A DNA stretch of 64,000 nucleotides, from positions 496,001 to 560,000 of the forward strand of contig NZ_LAJG01000014.1 of the NCBI RefSeq assembly GCF_000970455.1, written 5' to 3'. The DNA comes from Devosia soli. Lineage in GTDB: Bacteria > Pseudomonadota > Alphaproteobacteria > Rhizobiales > Devosiaceae. Positions 28,385 through 37,121 of this stretch are shown here, piece by piece. Below the pieces are notes generated by a model. That model was not told the DNA's origin. It ran no database searches and saw only the letters and a list, made by a program, of their open reading frames with translations. The translations under genes were made by a program, and so were the position numbers. Within the stretch, counting starts at the first letter, position 1; each line of letters opens with the position of its first letter.

Positions 28385-28498
28385 GCTGCAACAGTATGTT
28401 CTGTGAAATGCGTAACTTCGTCATAATCCCTGCCCGACTTTTCGCTAAGTCGGGCGGCCTGCTGACTGGCTGACCGTTAACGAGAAAGCGTCAAGAAC

Positions 28499-29392
28499 AT
28501 GCTCGATTGGGACAAGCTCCGCATTTTCCACACGGCCGCCGAGTCGGGCAGTTTCACCCATGCCGCTGAAAAGCTGGGCATGAGCCAATCAGCCGTCAGC
28601 CGGCAGATCTCGGCACTCGAGGACGATCTCGGGCTCAAACTCTTTATTCGCCACGCCCGCGGCCTTGTGCTCACCGAAGTCGGCGAGCAGCTCTTCCGCA
28701 CTGCGCACCGCATGCACTGGGAGCTGCAGCAGGTCGAAACCCAGATGTCGGAAAGTCAGGATGAGCCCACCGGGCCCCTGATCGTTACGACAACGGTCGG
28801 CATCGGCTCCACCTGGCTCTCGTCCCGCCTCGACGAGTTTCTCAAGCTTTATCCGCTGATCCAGCTCGAAATCCGCCTCAACGACTCCGAGCTCGACCTC
28901 GCCATGCGCGAGGCGGACGTCGCCATTCGTTTGCACCGTCCAAATCAGTCCGAAATGATCCAGCGCAAGCTGTTCACGGTGCACAACTACTTCTACGCCA
29001 GCAATTCCTATGTCGACGAACATGGCATGCCGCGCTCGCTTGATGATCTCGATAATCACCGCATCATCAGTTTTGGCGAGCCGGTGCCCTCATATCTCGG
29101 CGACATCAATTATCTCGAGCGGCTTGGGCGCTCGGAATCGAGCCCGCGCCGCGCTGTCCTCAAGGTCAATGCCATCTACGGCATGATGCAGGCCTGTCGG
29201 GCCGGCATAGGCCTTGCCATGCTGCCGGCCTACGTCACCGAAAAGGAAGACGGGCTCATCCAGGTCCTGCCCGAGGTCGAGCTGCCGGCCTACGAAGCCT
29301 ATTTCGTTTATCCGCCGGCCCTCAAGAACTCCAAGCGCGTCGGCGTCTTCCGCGACTTCTTGGTCTCGAAGGCCAGGGAATGGAGCTTCTGA
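28499..29392 (+). CDS. lsrB: LysR-type regulator of the LsrB/VtlR group
   Basis: 297 residues: an N-terminal winged helix (MLDWDKLRIFHTAAESGSFT, SQSAVSRQISALE) and a periplasmic-binding-like effector domain. The opening residues and the position after trxB match LsrB of Sinorhizobium and VtlR of Brucella/Agrobacterium, which control oxidative-stress, envelope and sRNA (abcR) genes in those species. Orthology is inferred from memory of the family and synteny. Just at the stop a hairpin GTCCG-TCCTCCC-CGGAC (29394-29410) is seen. Confidence 0.85.
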   Translation: MLDWDKLRIFHTAAESGSFTHAAEKLGMSQSAVSRQISALEDDLGLKLFIRHARGLVLTEVGEQLFRTAHRMHWELQQVETQMSESQDEPTGPLIVTTTVGIGSTWLSSRLDEFLKLYPLIQLEIRLNDSELDLAMREADVAIRLHRPNQSEMIQRKLFTVHNYFYASNSYVDEHGMPRSLDDLDNHRIISFGEPVPSYLGDINYLERLGRSESSPRRAVLKVNAIYGMMQACRAGIGLAMLPAYVTEKEDGLIQVLPEVELPAYEAYFVYPPALKNSKRVGVFRDFLVSKAREWSF

Positions 29393-29532
29393 GGTCCGTC
29401 CTCCCCGGACTTGAATTACATAAAGCCACCCCGCCAAGGCGGAGGGCAGAGGCTGGTTTTCCCAAATCCCCCGCTTTCTCCCTATGAGCGCGCGCCCGAG
29501 GGTCTGGCGGGCCCGAAACCGCGAGTCAGCAA

Positions 29533-30240
29533 TTGCCCCGCATCACCACTATCGCCTTCGACGCCGATGACACGCTCTGGCAAAACGAACAGTTCATCCG
29601 CCTTACCGAGCAGCGTTTCGCCGATCTTCTGGCGCCCTATACGGACACCCCGGACCTCAACGATCGCCTCGTCGCTGCCGTAACGCGCAACCTGCAGTTC
29701 TATGGTTTCGGCATGAAGGGCTTCACTCTCTCCATGGTCGAGACCGCCCTTGAGGTCACCGCGCACCGCGTCCCCGGCACGATCATCGCCGAGATCCTGG
29801 CCTCCGGCCGCGAACTGCTGAGCTATCCCATCGAAACCTTGCCCTATGTCGATCAGACGCTGGACCATCTCCAGTCGCGCTATCGCCTGATCCTTGTGAC
29901 CAAGGGAGACATCTTCGATCAAGAGCGCAAGCTCGCAGCCTCAGGACTTGCCGAATATTTCAGCGCCATCGAAATCGTCACCGACAAGACAGTCGCCACC
30001 TATGAGCGAATTTTCGCCCAGCACACCGACGGCGCGGCGCATACCGTCATGGTCGGAAATTCATTGCGCTCCGACATACTGCCGGCCCTCGGCGCGGGAG
30101 CCTTCGCTGTCTATGTGCCACACGACCTCACCTGGTCGTATGAGCACGCCGAAGAACCAACGAATGATCCACGTTATCGCCGCGTCGAGCATCTGGGCCA
30201 CTTCGAGACGGCACTCGCCGAATTTGCCGCGCTGGATTAG
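29533..30240 (+). CDS. HAD-superfamily hydrolase
   Basis: 235 residues with nucleophile motif ITTIAFDADDTLWQN, motif II in LILVTKGDIFDQERKL and the acidic motif region MVGNSLRSDILPAL. It is a haloacid-dehalogenase-type phosphatase with a helical cap (residues about 20-90); the substrate is unknown. The start is TTG (29533), directly before the conserved first strand, and no better upstream start is seen. It follows lsrB by 140 bp. Confidence 0.85.
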   Translation: MPRITTIAFDADDTLWQNEQFIRLTEQRFADLLAPYTDTPDLNDRLVAAVTRNLQFYGFGMKGFTLSMVETALEVTAHRVPGTIIAEILASGRELLSYPIETLPYVDQTLDHLQSRYRLILVTKGDIFDQERKLAASGLAEYFSAIEIVTDKTVATYERIFAQHTDGAAHTVMVGNSLRSDILPALGAGAFAVYVPHDLTWSYEHAEEPTNDPRYRRVEHLGHFETALAEFAALD

Positions 30241-30276
30241 GCTGAGCGCCCAGGGAGGCAGACGACGAAAATTGGT

Positions 30277-30765
30277 ATGACCATAGCCTGCGCGCCGCTT
30301 TTGCTGATGCCACTCGCGGCGCATGCGGCAGGTCCAGAGACGCCAGAGGCCTTCGGCCAGCTCTTTTGCAAAGCGAGCGTCGCTGGCGACATGGCTGAGG
30401 TTGAAGCCAACCTTACCCCGTGGTTAGCGGGTCTCATCGCTGAAGCCCGCGCAAGGAACGCCGCGGCAGAAAGGGCGTTCCCGGACGAAAAGCCACCGCT
30501 CGGTGATGGCCTTCCGTGGCGTAGTTGGCAAGACTATGCGGATGGCTGCGCCGTTGGGCCCGTGACCAAGACAGCTGATCGGGCAGGCGTCGAGATCCGG
30601 TACAGCTTCGCTTCCTCCCCTGATGCGAACTACACCGACAAACTCGTCCTCGTCCCGTCAAACGACACGCCGTCGTTTTGGCAACTCGACGATATCGAGC
30701 TGATCGACCAGACAACGATGCGCACAAATTTGGCAGCTGCTTTGCCCACATCGCCCAGCAATTAG
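30277..30765 (+). CDS. Secreted protein of unknown function
   Basis: 162 residues with a signal peptide (ACAPLLLMPLAAHAAG) and a mature domain with two cysteines (in GQLFCKASV and YADGCAVGPV). The last third (YTDKLVLVPSNDTPSFWQLD) is a beta-rich segment like DUF3828 or NTF2-type secreted proteins; I cannot name the family with certainty. It begins 36 bp after the HAD gene and is the last gene before the small RNA cluster. Confidence 0.65.
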   Translation: MTIACAPLLLMPLAAHAAGPETPEAFGQLFCKASVAGDMAEVEANLTPWLAGLIAEARARNAAAERAFPDEKPPLGDGLPWRSWQDYADGCAVGPVTKTADRAGVEIRYSFASSPDANYTDKLVLVPSNDTPSFWQLDDIELIDQTTMRTNLAAALPTSPSN

Positions 30766-30836
30766 GCTGCGTCAGCACGTCACACCGTGTGGCTTTGCCA
30801 TTGAATTTGTTATGGTATTCGCTCCAGCATGCACAA

Positions 30837-30894
30837 AATGCATGCCTGACATGTCAGATACCTGGTTGGCGAATAAGCAAGCCGCCCATATATC
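30837..30894 (+). promoter_or_regulatory. Upstream element and promoter of sRNA unit A
   Basis: AATGCAT (30837) leads into the perfect 12-bp palindrome CTGACATGTCAG (30846-30857). Eight bases later come TTGGCG (30866), a 17-nt spacer and TATATC (30889). A CCCATAT overlap could also fit an RpoH-type -10. The same element, at the same distance from the -35, precedes units B and C. Confidence 0.65.
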
Positions 30895-30900
30895 GAGCAC

Positions 30901-31018
30901 ATCACAGCGCGGTTGTTTCTCCTCCTCCCTTGCATCGCGCTGCGTTCCCTCCTTCGGGTTTCGGCCCGACCCTCCTAATGGCTTCGCTCTCCCCTCGGGC
31001 GAAGCCATTTCTTTTTCT
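30901..31018 (+). ncRNA. Small RNA unit A with anti-Shine-Dalgarno loop
   Basis: Hairpin 30905-30942 (7-bp stem CAGCGCG/CGCGCTG) presents CTCCTCCTCCC in a 24-nt loop. A short hairpin TCGGG/CCCGA follows at 30954-30969, then a terminator (10-bp stem ATGGCTTCGC/GCGAAGCCAT, 30978-31008) whose own loop is TCTCCCCTCGG, and TTCTTTTTCT. It could pair with ribosome-binding sites of many mRNAs. The plan is that of CcsR/cuckoo-type alphaproteobacterial sRNAs. The 5' end is predicted from the promoter; there is no plausible protein in the interval. Confidence 0.75.
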
Positions 31019-31091
31019 CCTTTCATCAATCCATGTTCTGGCTGCATCGGTGGGCGCGTCTTCCGCCGCTTTGCGCCGCGAGCCCTGCAAA

Positions 31092-31149
31092 AATGCATGG
31101 CTGACATGTCAGTCACGGGATTGCCTACTAAGTCAGTAGAGTACATATA
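31092..31149 (+). promoter_or_regulatory. Upstream element and promoter of sRNA unit B
   Basis: AATGCATGG then CTGACATGTCAG (31101-31112), eight bases, TTGCCT (31121), 17-nt spacer, CATATA (31144). The palindrome is identical to that of unit A, and the spacing to the -35 is identical. Confidence 0.65.
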
Positions 31150-31155
31150 GGGCGT

Positions 31156-31344
31156 GTCGCTGAGACGCGCTCCGAACTCCTCCTCCCTCGGACCCCGTAT
31201 CGCGACACCGAGCTGCGGGTCTCTCCTCCTCCCTGACCCAAGGCTCACGGCAGACGGCATACCCTCCTCCCTTGCCTCTGCCCCACTTTCGATTTGGCTT
31301 CGGCCCAGTCATCAGGCCCCAACTTCGGTTGGGGCCTTTTTTTT
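31156..31344 (+). ncRNA. Small RNA unit B with three anti-Shine-Dalgarno hairpins
   Basis: Three hairpins each expose CCTCCTCCC in a 12-13-nt loop: TCCGA/TCGGA (31171-31192), GGGTC/GACCC (31217-31239) and GGCAGA-C-GGCA/TGCC-TCTGCC (31249-31282). A conserved spacer with GATTTGGCTTCGGCC follows, then a UUCG-capped 10-bp terminator AGGCCCCAAC/GTTGGGGCCT with eight T. Stem sequences differ between hairpins while the loop core stays fixed, so the loops are what selection holds. Role inferred: sequestering or competing for Shine-Dalgarno sequences. Confidence 0.8.
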
Positions 31345-31519
31345 CTGGCAAGCAACCGATCGAACGACCACTGATTGAAACGACACCGGTTTGGATACGC
31401 CTGCATCCGCCTCACCGCGTCCTTACTTGCACAAACAACGTTTCCGCTTCAGAACGCCGCCATTCCCTCTGCCCTACCATACAAGCTGCCCAATTTTTGG
31501 ACAGATTGTCGCTGTGCCT

Positions 31520-31577
31520 AATGCATAGCTGGCATTCCCGCTCATGCATTGCTGACCAACGGGTCAAAATCTATATT
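31520..31577 (+). promoter_or_regulatory. Upstream element and promoter of sRNA unit C
   Basis: AATGCAT (31520) with the degenerate follow-up AGCTGGCAT lies exactly 29 nt before TTGCTG (31549), as in units A and B. A 17-nt spacer and TATATT (31572) complete the promoter. The palindrome's second half is lost here. The 31345-31519 spacer has no recognisable gene. Confidence 0.6.
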
Positions 31578-31583
31578 CGGTCT

Positions 31584-31778
31584 TGTCGATGCGGCGCCGC
31601 TCCTTATCCTCCTCCCTAGGACCCGCGACGCTCGGCACCGGGTTGTAACCGAATCCTCCTCCCTCGGTTGTAGCCCACCGGTCTGACGCAAATCCTCCTC
31701 CCTTGCGTCCGGGCCATACTTTGCGATTTGGCTTCGGCCTTAAGCATTCAGGCTCCAGCTTCGGTTGGAGCCTTTTTT
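31584..31778 (+). ncRNA. Small RNA unit C with three anti-Shine-Dalgarno hairpins
   Basis: Same plan as unit B: loops with CCTCCTCCC in TCCT/AGGA (31601-31621), AACCGA/TCGGTT (31647-31669) and GACGCAA/TTGCGTC (31685-31709). The spacer GATTTGGCTTCGGCC is repeated, and a UUCG-capped terminator GGCTCCAGC/GTTGGAGCC (31751-31772, one G-U pair) ends in six T. Units B and C are clear paralogues of each other, while their stems have been replaced by compensating changes. Confidence 0.8.
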
Positions 31779-31819
31779 CTTTCCAATTCTGCATGGCAGA
31801 CCTTCCGATTGCGCGTTTG

Positions 31820-31947
31820 TGTGCGCATCACCGGCGGCGGATAGTAGTGCGTGAAGGCGGTGTACGTGGTGCCCGCCCCTCCAAGGTCAGCGGCTTGCCG
31901 TTGTCCCCTGGCCCCACCCATCCCCTCGGGTGGGGCCTCTTCATTTC
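31820..31947 (+). ncRNA. Possible fourth small RNA unit (D)
   Basis: A 10-bp terminator-like stem GGCCCCACCC/GGGTGGGGCC (31910-31937) has loop ATCCCCTC, like the terminator loop of unit A, and is followed by TCTTCATTTC. Upstream, CCGCCCCTCC is single-stranded in my reading. No clear copy of the promoter element is present and there is no CCTCCTCCC, so this unit is weak and its 5' end arbitrary. Confidence 0.3.
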
Positions 31948-32041
31948 AGCAGCCCGACAGATTTGACCCGGCAAAAACTGCCGCTTGCTCATCCTCCGCA
32001 ACTCAGAGCATTGATACCACTACGGAATTTTTCGGCATAAC

Positions 32042-32066
32042 CCTTGCTTAACTCTCTTCAGCAAGG
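32042..32066 (+). promoter_or_regulatory. Leader hairpin touching the ribosome site of the 376-aa gene
   Basis: CCTTGCT (32042-32048) pairs with AGCAAGG (32060-32066). The latter contains the start of the AAGGAG ribosome site (32063-32068) of the gene at 32078, so the fold would partly hide it. Confidence 0.4.
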
Positions 32067-32077
32067 AGAATGCCCCT

Positions 32078-33208
32078 ATGGTCGCCATAACCGCTGCCAC
32101 CTATTACTCGGCCTATTCGACCACGAGCTCGAACCAAGCGACGAGCGCAGGCCAGACGACGGCCATGAGCGCTTCTGCCGCCGGCGCGGCTTCTTCCAGC
32201 ACCACGAGTGCCGCAACCTCGATCACGCTCTCCGATGCCGCAAAGGCAGCCTTGGGGGAGCGGTCTTATGCAAGCGTTCTCGTCGACGCGCGGGAGAAGC
32301 TCACCGCACTCCTGGAAGCCGCCGGCCGAAAATCCCCGCTGCAAAACGGCGAGCTGGCGCTCGATGTCTCGAGTCTTGATTCCCGCGAGATTTACGCCAT
32401 CGCCAGCGACAGCACGTTCACCGCCGATGAGCGCGAAGCCGCCAAGCTCGAAATGCAGCGCCGCATGGAGGCGGCCCTCGCCGGACCGTTGGCAATCGCC
32501 CGCGTCACTGGCAGCTACACCAACCTCTACACCGCCGCCGCTAGCTTTCTTGATTCCTTGGGGCCTGAAGAAAAGGCCAGCGACGACTGGAAGGCGGCGC
32601 GTGCGGCGGTTACCGAAGGCCTCAAGCAACTCGACAAGGATCCAAAAGCCTTGCCGGAAGCCGGCGAGAACGATCCGGTCGCAACTTATATCGACCTGCT
32701 TGAAACCCGCGGCGCGCTCGATCAGTCGATGGCGACGCTCGCCACCAATGCCCGTGCCGCCATCGACAAGCGCATCGCCGAAATCCACGCAGCGGGCCGC
32801 GTCCCTTCGTTCAAGGCAAATGCCGCAGCCGGCACCTATGTAGATCTCTCGGGTCTCTCCAGTCGATCGCTTTCCGCCATCGTGCTCGATGAGGAAGGCC
32901 AGTTTTCGTCCCAGGAAGTCGCCGCTGCCAAGGCGCAGCTGCGCAGCAAGTCGAGCGCTGTGCTCATGGCCGGGCTCAAATCGGCTGGCCAATCGAGCGA
33001 CCCGACAGCCTTCAGCCAGAACGTCATATCTGCCTTTTCCTCGCTTAGCCCCGAGGAACGCCAGGCCGCAGGATGGTCCGACAAGCTCTATGAAGCCGCT
33101 GTCGCGAACTATTCGACCTCCAACAAGCTGCTCGAAATGTTCAACCAGCTCAGCTCCAACACCTCGGCCAACTCAAGCTCCGGCGGACTCGTGGGACTTT
33201 TGGGCTGA
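32078..33208 (+). CDS. Serine/alanine-rich protein with internal repeat, unknown function
   Basis: 376 residues with no signal peptide. The N-terminus (1-50) is low-complexity Ser/Thr/Ala, the middle is helical and charged, and the end is again Ser/Asn/Gly-rich. Two similar segments, LDVSSLDSREIYAIASDS with TFTADEREAAKLEM and VDLSGLSSRSLSAIVLDE with QFSSQEVAAAKAQL, show an internal duplication (around residues 102-145 and 252-295). The composition recalls secreted or flagellum-associated proteins exported without a cleavable signal; this is speculation. AAGGAG precedes the ATG. I do not recognise the family. Confidence 0.75.
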   Translation: MVAITAATYYSAYSTTSSNQATSAGQTTAMSASAAGAASSSTTSAATSITLSDAAKAALGERSYASVLVDAREKLTALLEAAGRKSPLQNGELALDVSSLDSREIYAIASDSTFTADEREAAKLEMQRRMEAALAGPLAIARVTGSYTNLYTAAASFLDSLGPEEKASDDWKAARAAVTEGLKQLDKDPKALPEAGENDPVATYIDLLETRGALDQSMATLATNARAAIDKRIAEIHAAGRVPSFKANAAAGTYVDLSGLSSRSLSAIVLDEEGQFSSQEVAAAKAQLRSKSSAVLMAGLKSAGQSSDPTAFSQNVISAFSSLSPEERQAAGWSDKLYEAAVANYSTSNKLLEMFNQLSSNTSANSSSGGLVGLLG

Positions 33209-33246
33209 AGCCCGGCCGGAACAACGCCCTCCCCACCATCGTCATT

Positions 33247-33269
33247 ATCGCCGGGCTTGTCCCGGCGAT
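33247..33269. repeat. Palindromic repeat with CTTGT loop, copy 2
   Basis: 9-bp stem ATCGCCGGG / CCCGGCGAT with loop CTTGT, the same core and loop as 5418-5442, between two convergent genes. Confidence 0.7.
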
Positions 33270-33328
33270 CCATCTCGCCTCCGCATCCGCCGACCTAAGT
33301 CACCATGCGGCTGCAGCAGCGCCAGAGC

Positions 33329-35030
<1,702 letters not shown>

Positions 35031-35168
35031 GATCTTGGCCTCCTGCCATGCAACGGCGTCACAGTTTCGCCACCAAATCGTCAGGCCGTCACCCTATTGG
35101 GTCACAGTGGAACCCCATTTCCATGGTGTCCTGAGATCATTGCTAGTGAACTGCGAGACGCTGGTCCC

Positions 35169-35474
35169 ATGTCTTTATCTACGTCCCCTGCCCGTAAAAG
35201 TTTCAAACGCCCTCTGGCGATTGTCTCCGGTATTCTTGGGTTCGCTGCAGCCGCCGCTGCCATCGCATCGACTGTCAGCCCGGCCGTGGCTGCCGATATC
35301 GCCGCTCAGCCTGATACGCAGGTCGCCGTGTTCATGGTCCCGGTCACGCTGCTGATCCTCGCTATGATGTTCGAGGTCGGCCGATCCGTCTGGCGCAATC
35401 ACATTCCCTCGTCAGCACCTGCCCGCCGCCGCGTTGCCTTATCCACTGGCAATACGCCGCGCGCCGGCCGCTAA
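35169..35474 (+). CDS. Small two-helix membrane protein
   Basis: 101 residues with two hydrophobic segments (PLAIVSGILGFAAAAAAIAS and VFMVPVTLLILAMMFEVG) and a basic C-terminus. The start SLSTSPARKSFKRP at 35169 is preferred over a longer frame, since the 24 codons before it lack a ribosome site. Function unknown. A strong terminator follows at 35508. Confidence 0.6.
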   Translation: MSLSTSPARKSFKRPLAIVSGILGFAAAAAAIASTVSPAVAADIAAQPDTQVAVFMVPVTLLILAMMFEVGRSVWRNHIPSSAPARRRVALSTGNTPRAGR

Positions 35475-35507
35475 GGTGCGACTACTTCTTGCCCTCCAAA
35501 GCCTTAT

Positions 35508-35532
35508 AGCCGGCCTATGCCGGCTTTTTTTT
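35508..35532 (+). terminator. Strong intrinsic terminator
   Basis: 7-bp stem AGCCGGC / GCCGGCT with loop CTAT, then a T run of eight interrupted by no other base. Confidence 0.85.
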
Positions 35533-35599
35533 GTGTCCGCGTCGCACCGCGGCCAGCGATCCGTGACAGCACGCCTCGATGTTCGGCGCAAAAAGCAAA

Positions 35600-35622
35600 C
35601 GCGGCGGGAAACACCCGCCGCG
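35600..35622 (-). terminator. Terminator of the first SH3/crystallin-like gene
   Basis: 9-bp stem CGCGGCGGG / CCCGCCGCG; on the - strand it is followed by TTTGCTTTTTG. Confidence 0.7.
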
Positions 35623-35650
35623 TTTAAAAATTTTGGCTCGAATAAACCCG

Positions 35651-36223
35651 CTAGTAGACGCGGATCGAAGAAAGGTTGCGAGCAAGATATTGGTGCAGCA
35701 CCGGCTGGCTCTCGATGATCCGCTCGCAATAGGATTGGAAGCCGCGATCCCGGCACGCCGCTGCCGAAACGTTGCCGTTGATTTCGACCGACAAGAAGCG
35801 GTTGTCATAACCATAAAGCTTGAGGTCAGTGAAAACTTGGCCCGATTTCGCGCAGAGAGAAGCGCCGGTAAAATTGCGACCTTCGTAGAAGCACACGCTG
35901 CCCGGGCCGCCGGCAGGATAATCCGGCTGGATTGAAAAAAGCGGGCCTTCAGGCGTTTTACCGAAACCGACGCGCTCGCGGCTCGTCCAGCCGCGATCGG
36001 GGCCATTGTCCACGAGACACCAGTTCACCTGGCAGCGGAGAACCCGAATGGCGCTATTTTCCGCAACTTCACCGGAAACTTCGTAGGCCGCCCCCGGCCC
36101 CGTGCGCAGCGTCAAATCCTGCAGTGCCCAGCCGTGCGATCCGACATCGGAAAACGCAAAAGCCGGTATCAGCAAGGAAAGGCCGAAACCGACGGAAAGA
36201 ACAGCGCGGAGAAACGACTTCAT
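35651..36223 (-). CDS. Secreted SH3-type domain plus crystallin/I36-like domain, paralogue 1
   Basis: 190 residues: signal peptide (AVLSVGFGLSLLIPAFAFS), a bacterial SH3 type-3 domain (LTLRTGPGAAYEV, WCLVD, GWTSRERVG), then a beta/gamma-crystallin-like C-terminal part (VCFYEGRNFTGASLC, NRFLSVEIN, ending LSSIRVY). Four or more cysteines suggest disulfides. SH3b domains often bind peptidoglycan; the crystallin-like part resembles I36-type inhibitors. First of three tandem relatives, each with its own terminator, so they seem separately transcribed. The start at 36223 is preferred over one five codons upstream. Confidence 0.75.
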   Translation of the reverse strand: MKSFLRAVLSVGFGLSLLIPAFAFSDVGSHGWALQDLTLRTGPGAAYEVSGEVAENSAIRVLRCQVNWCLVDNGPDRGWTSRERVGFGKTPEGPLFSIQPDYPAGGPGSVCFYEGRNFTGASLCAKSGQVFTDLKLYGYDNRFLSVEINGNVSAAACRDRGFQSYCERIIESQPVLHQYLARNLSSIRVY

Positions 36224-36303
36224 CACAGAATCCACCAAGCGAGACGCCGTGACACTATCTTATCGCTGGGGGCCGGCCAAGCCTTGGCGGTAAAGACAAA
36301 AAC

Positions 36304-36325
36304 GGCGCCGCATCTCTGCGGCGCC
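36304..36325 (-). terminator. Terminator of the second SH3/crystallin-like gene
   Basis: 8-bp stem GGCGCCGC / GCGGCGCC with a 6-nt loop, then GTTTTTGTC on the - strand. Confidence 0.8.
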
Positions 36326-36332
36326 GCTTTGA

Positions 36333-36998
36333 TTACTGAACGCGAATGGAGGCGATGTAATCGTCGAAATCGTTGAGCGAGCTGGCGCTCGTCGTATATG
36401 TCCGGCAATTACGATAGCGTGGCTCGGAGCAGACCTGCACGGCAAGACCATCCTCGTTCTCGATCGAGGAGATCCGATCGGTCCAGGCGGCAAGATCGCC
36501 GACATTGTCGCCGCTCTCAAGACAGAAGCTCTCGCCGCGGAAACGGCTGCGATCATAAAAGCACACTTCGCCAAAGGTCGGCTGCGGTGGCTGCACTACC
36601 GGCGGGCGCGGCGGACGCGGCGGCTGCTGGTTGCCGACACCGATGTTCACGTTCGGACCATTGGGGCCGAGATTGAAGCCAAACGAGATACCCGGCTGAC
36701 CCGGATTGACCGGAGCGCCGCCTGCGGCAGCCAGATACTGCGCCGAAATCCAGCCATCGGGGCCGGGCTTGGCGATATAGCACCAGGAGCCCTGACACTG
36801 CTGCACGTCGACCTGCTGGCCTCGGCGAACCGTGTCGACCACGGCATAGTTCGTGCCCGGACCCTGACGCACGTTGACGTTGCTGGTCACGGTGCCCGGA
36901 GCAGCCTGCGCAGCGGGCAGGAAGACGACCAGCGCAGTCGCTGCCACCGCAACGGCGGTGGTCACATTGAGCAGGGTTTTGCGGGTATGGCGGTTCAT
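36333..36998 (-). CDS. Secreted SH3-type domain plus crystallin/I36-like domain, paralogue 2
   Basis: 221 residues: signal peptide (AVAVAATALVVFLPAAQAAP), SH3 domain (VNVRQGPGTNYAVVDTVRRG, GSWCYIAKPGPDGWIS), a Pro/Gly/Asn linker with two short repeats (QPPRPPRPPVVQPPQP) and a C-terminal crystallin-like domain (VCFYDRSRFRGESFC, SSIENEDG, DYIASIRVQ). Its SH3 half is closest to the protein at 60270. Same plan as its two neighbours. Confidence 0.78.
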   Translation of the reverse strand: MNRHTRKTLLNVTTAVAVAATALVVFLPAAQAAPGTVTSNVNVRQGPGTNYAVVDTVRRGQQVDVQQCQGSWCYIAKPGPDGWISAQYLAAAGGAPVNPGQPGISFGFNLGPNGPNVNIGVGNQQPPRPPRPPVVQPPQPTFGEVCFYDRSRFRGESFCLESGDNVGDLAAWTDRISSIENEDGLAVQVCSEPRYRNCRTYTTSASSLNDFDDYIASIRVQ

Positions 36999-37075
36999 GA
37001 CGTTTCCCTCTTAAACCGTGTCCGGATGTTTGACGCTCTAACGTGCCGGCACGGTAATTCTTTGCGATCAAGAAA

Positions 37076-37105
37076 CGGCCCGGACAATCAAAGAGTTCCG
37101 GGCCG
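37076..37105 (-). terminator. Terminator of the third SH3/crystallin-like gene
   Basis: 9-bp stem CGGCCCGGA / TCCGGGCCG, then TTTCTTGATC on the - strand. Confidence 0.65.
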
Positions 37106-37121
37106 CTTCAGAATCAGGACT

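Noticed and set aside
30846-30857. CTGACATGTCAG as a lux-box for a quorum regulator
   Set aside because: Lux-type boxes need CTG-N10-CAG symmetry over about 20 bp; here it is CTG-N6-CAG, and no LuxR or synthase gene is in the window.
30905-31709. The repeated CCTCCTCCC motif as a possible CRISPR array
   Set aside because: Repeat units are too short, spacing is irregular, each sits in its own hairpin, and no cas genes are present.
30678-31794. Several open frames of 60-160 codons across the sRNA cluster on both strands
   Set aside because: They are rich in Ser/Pro/Arg, lack ribosome sites, and run through promoter, hairpin and terminator signals alike.
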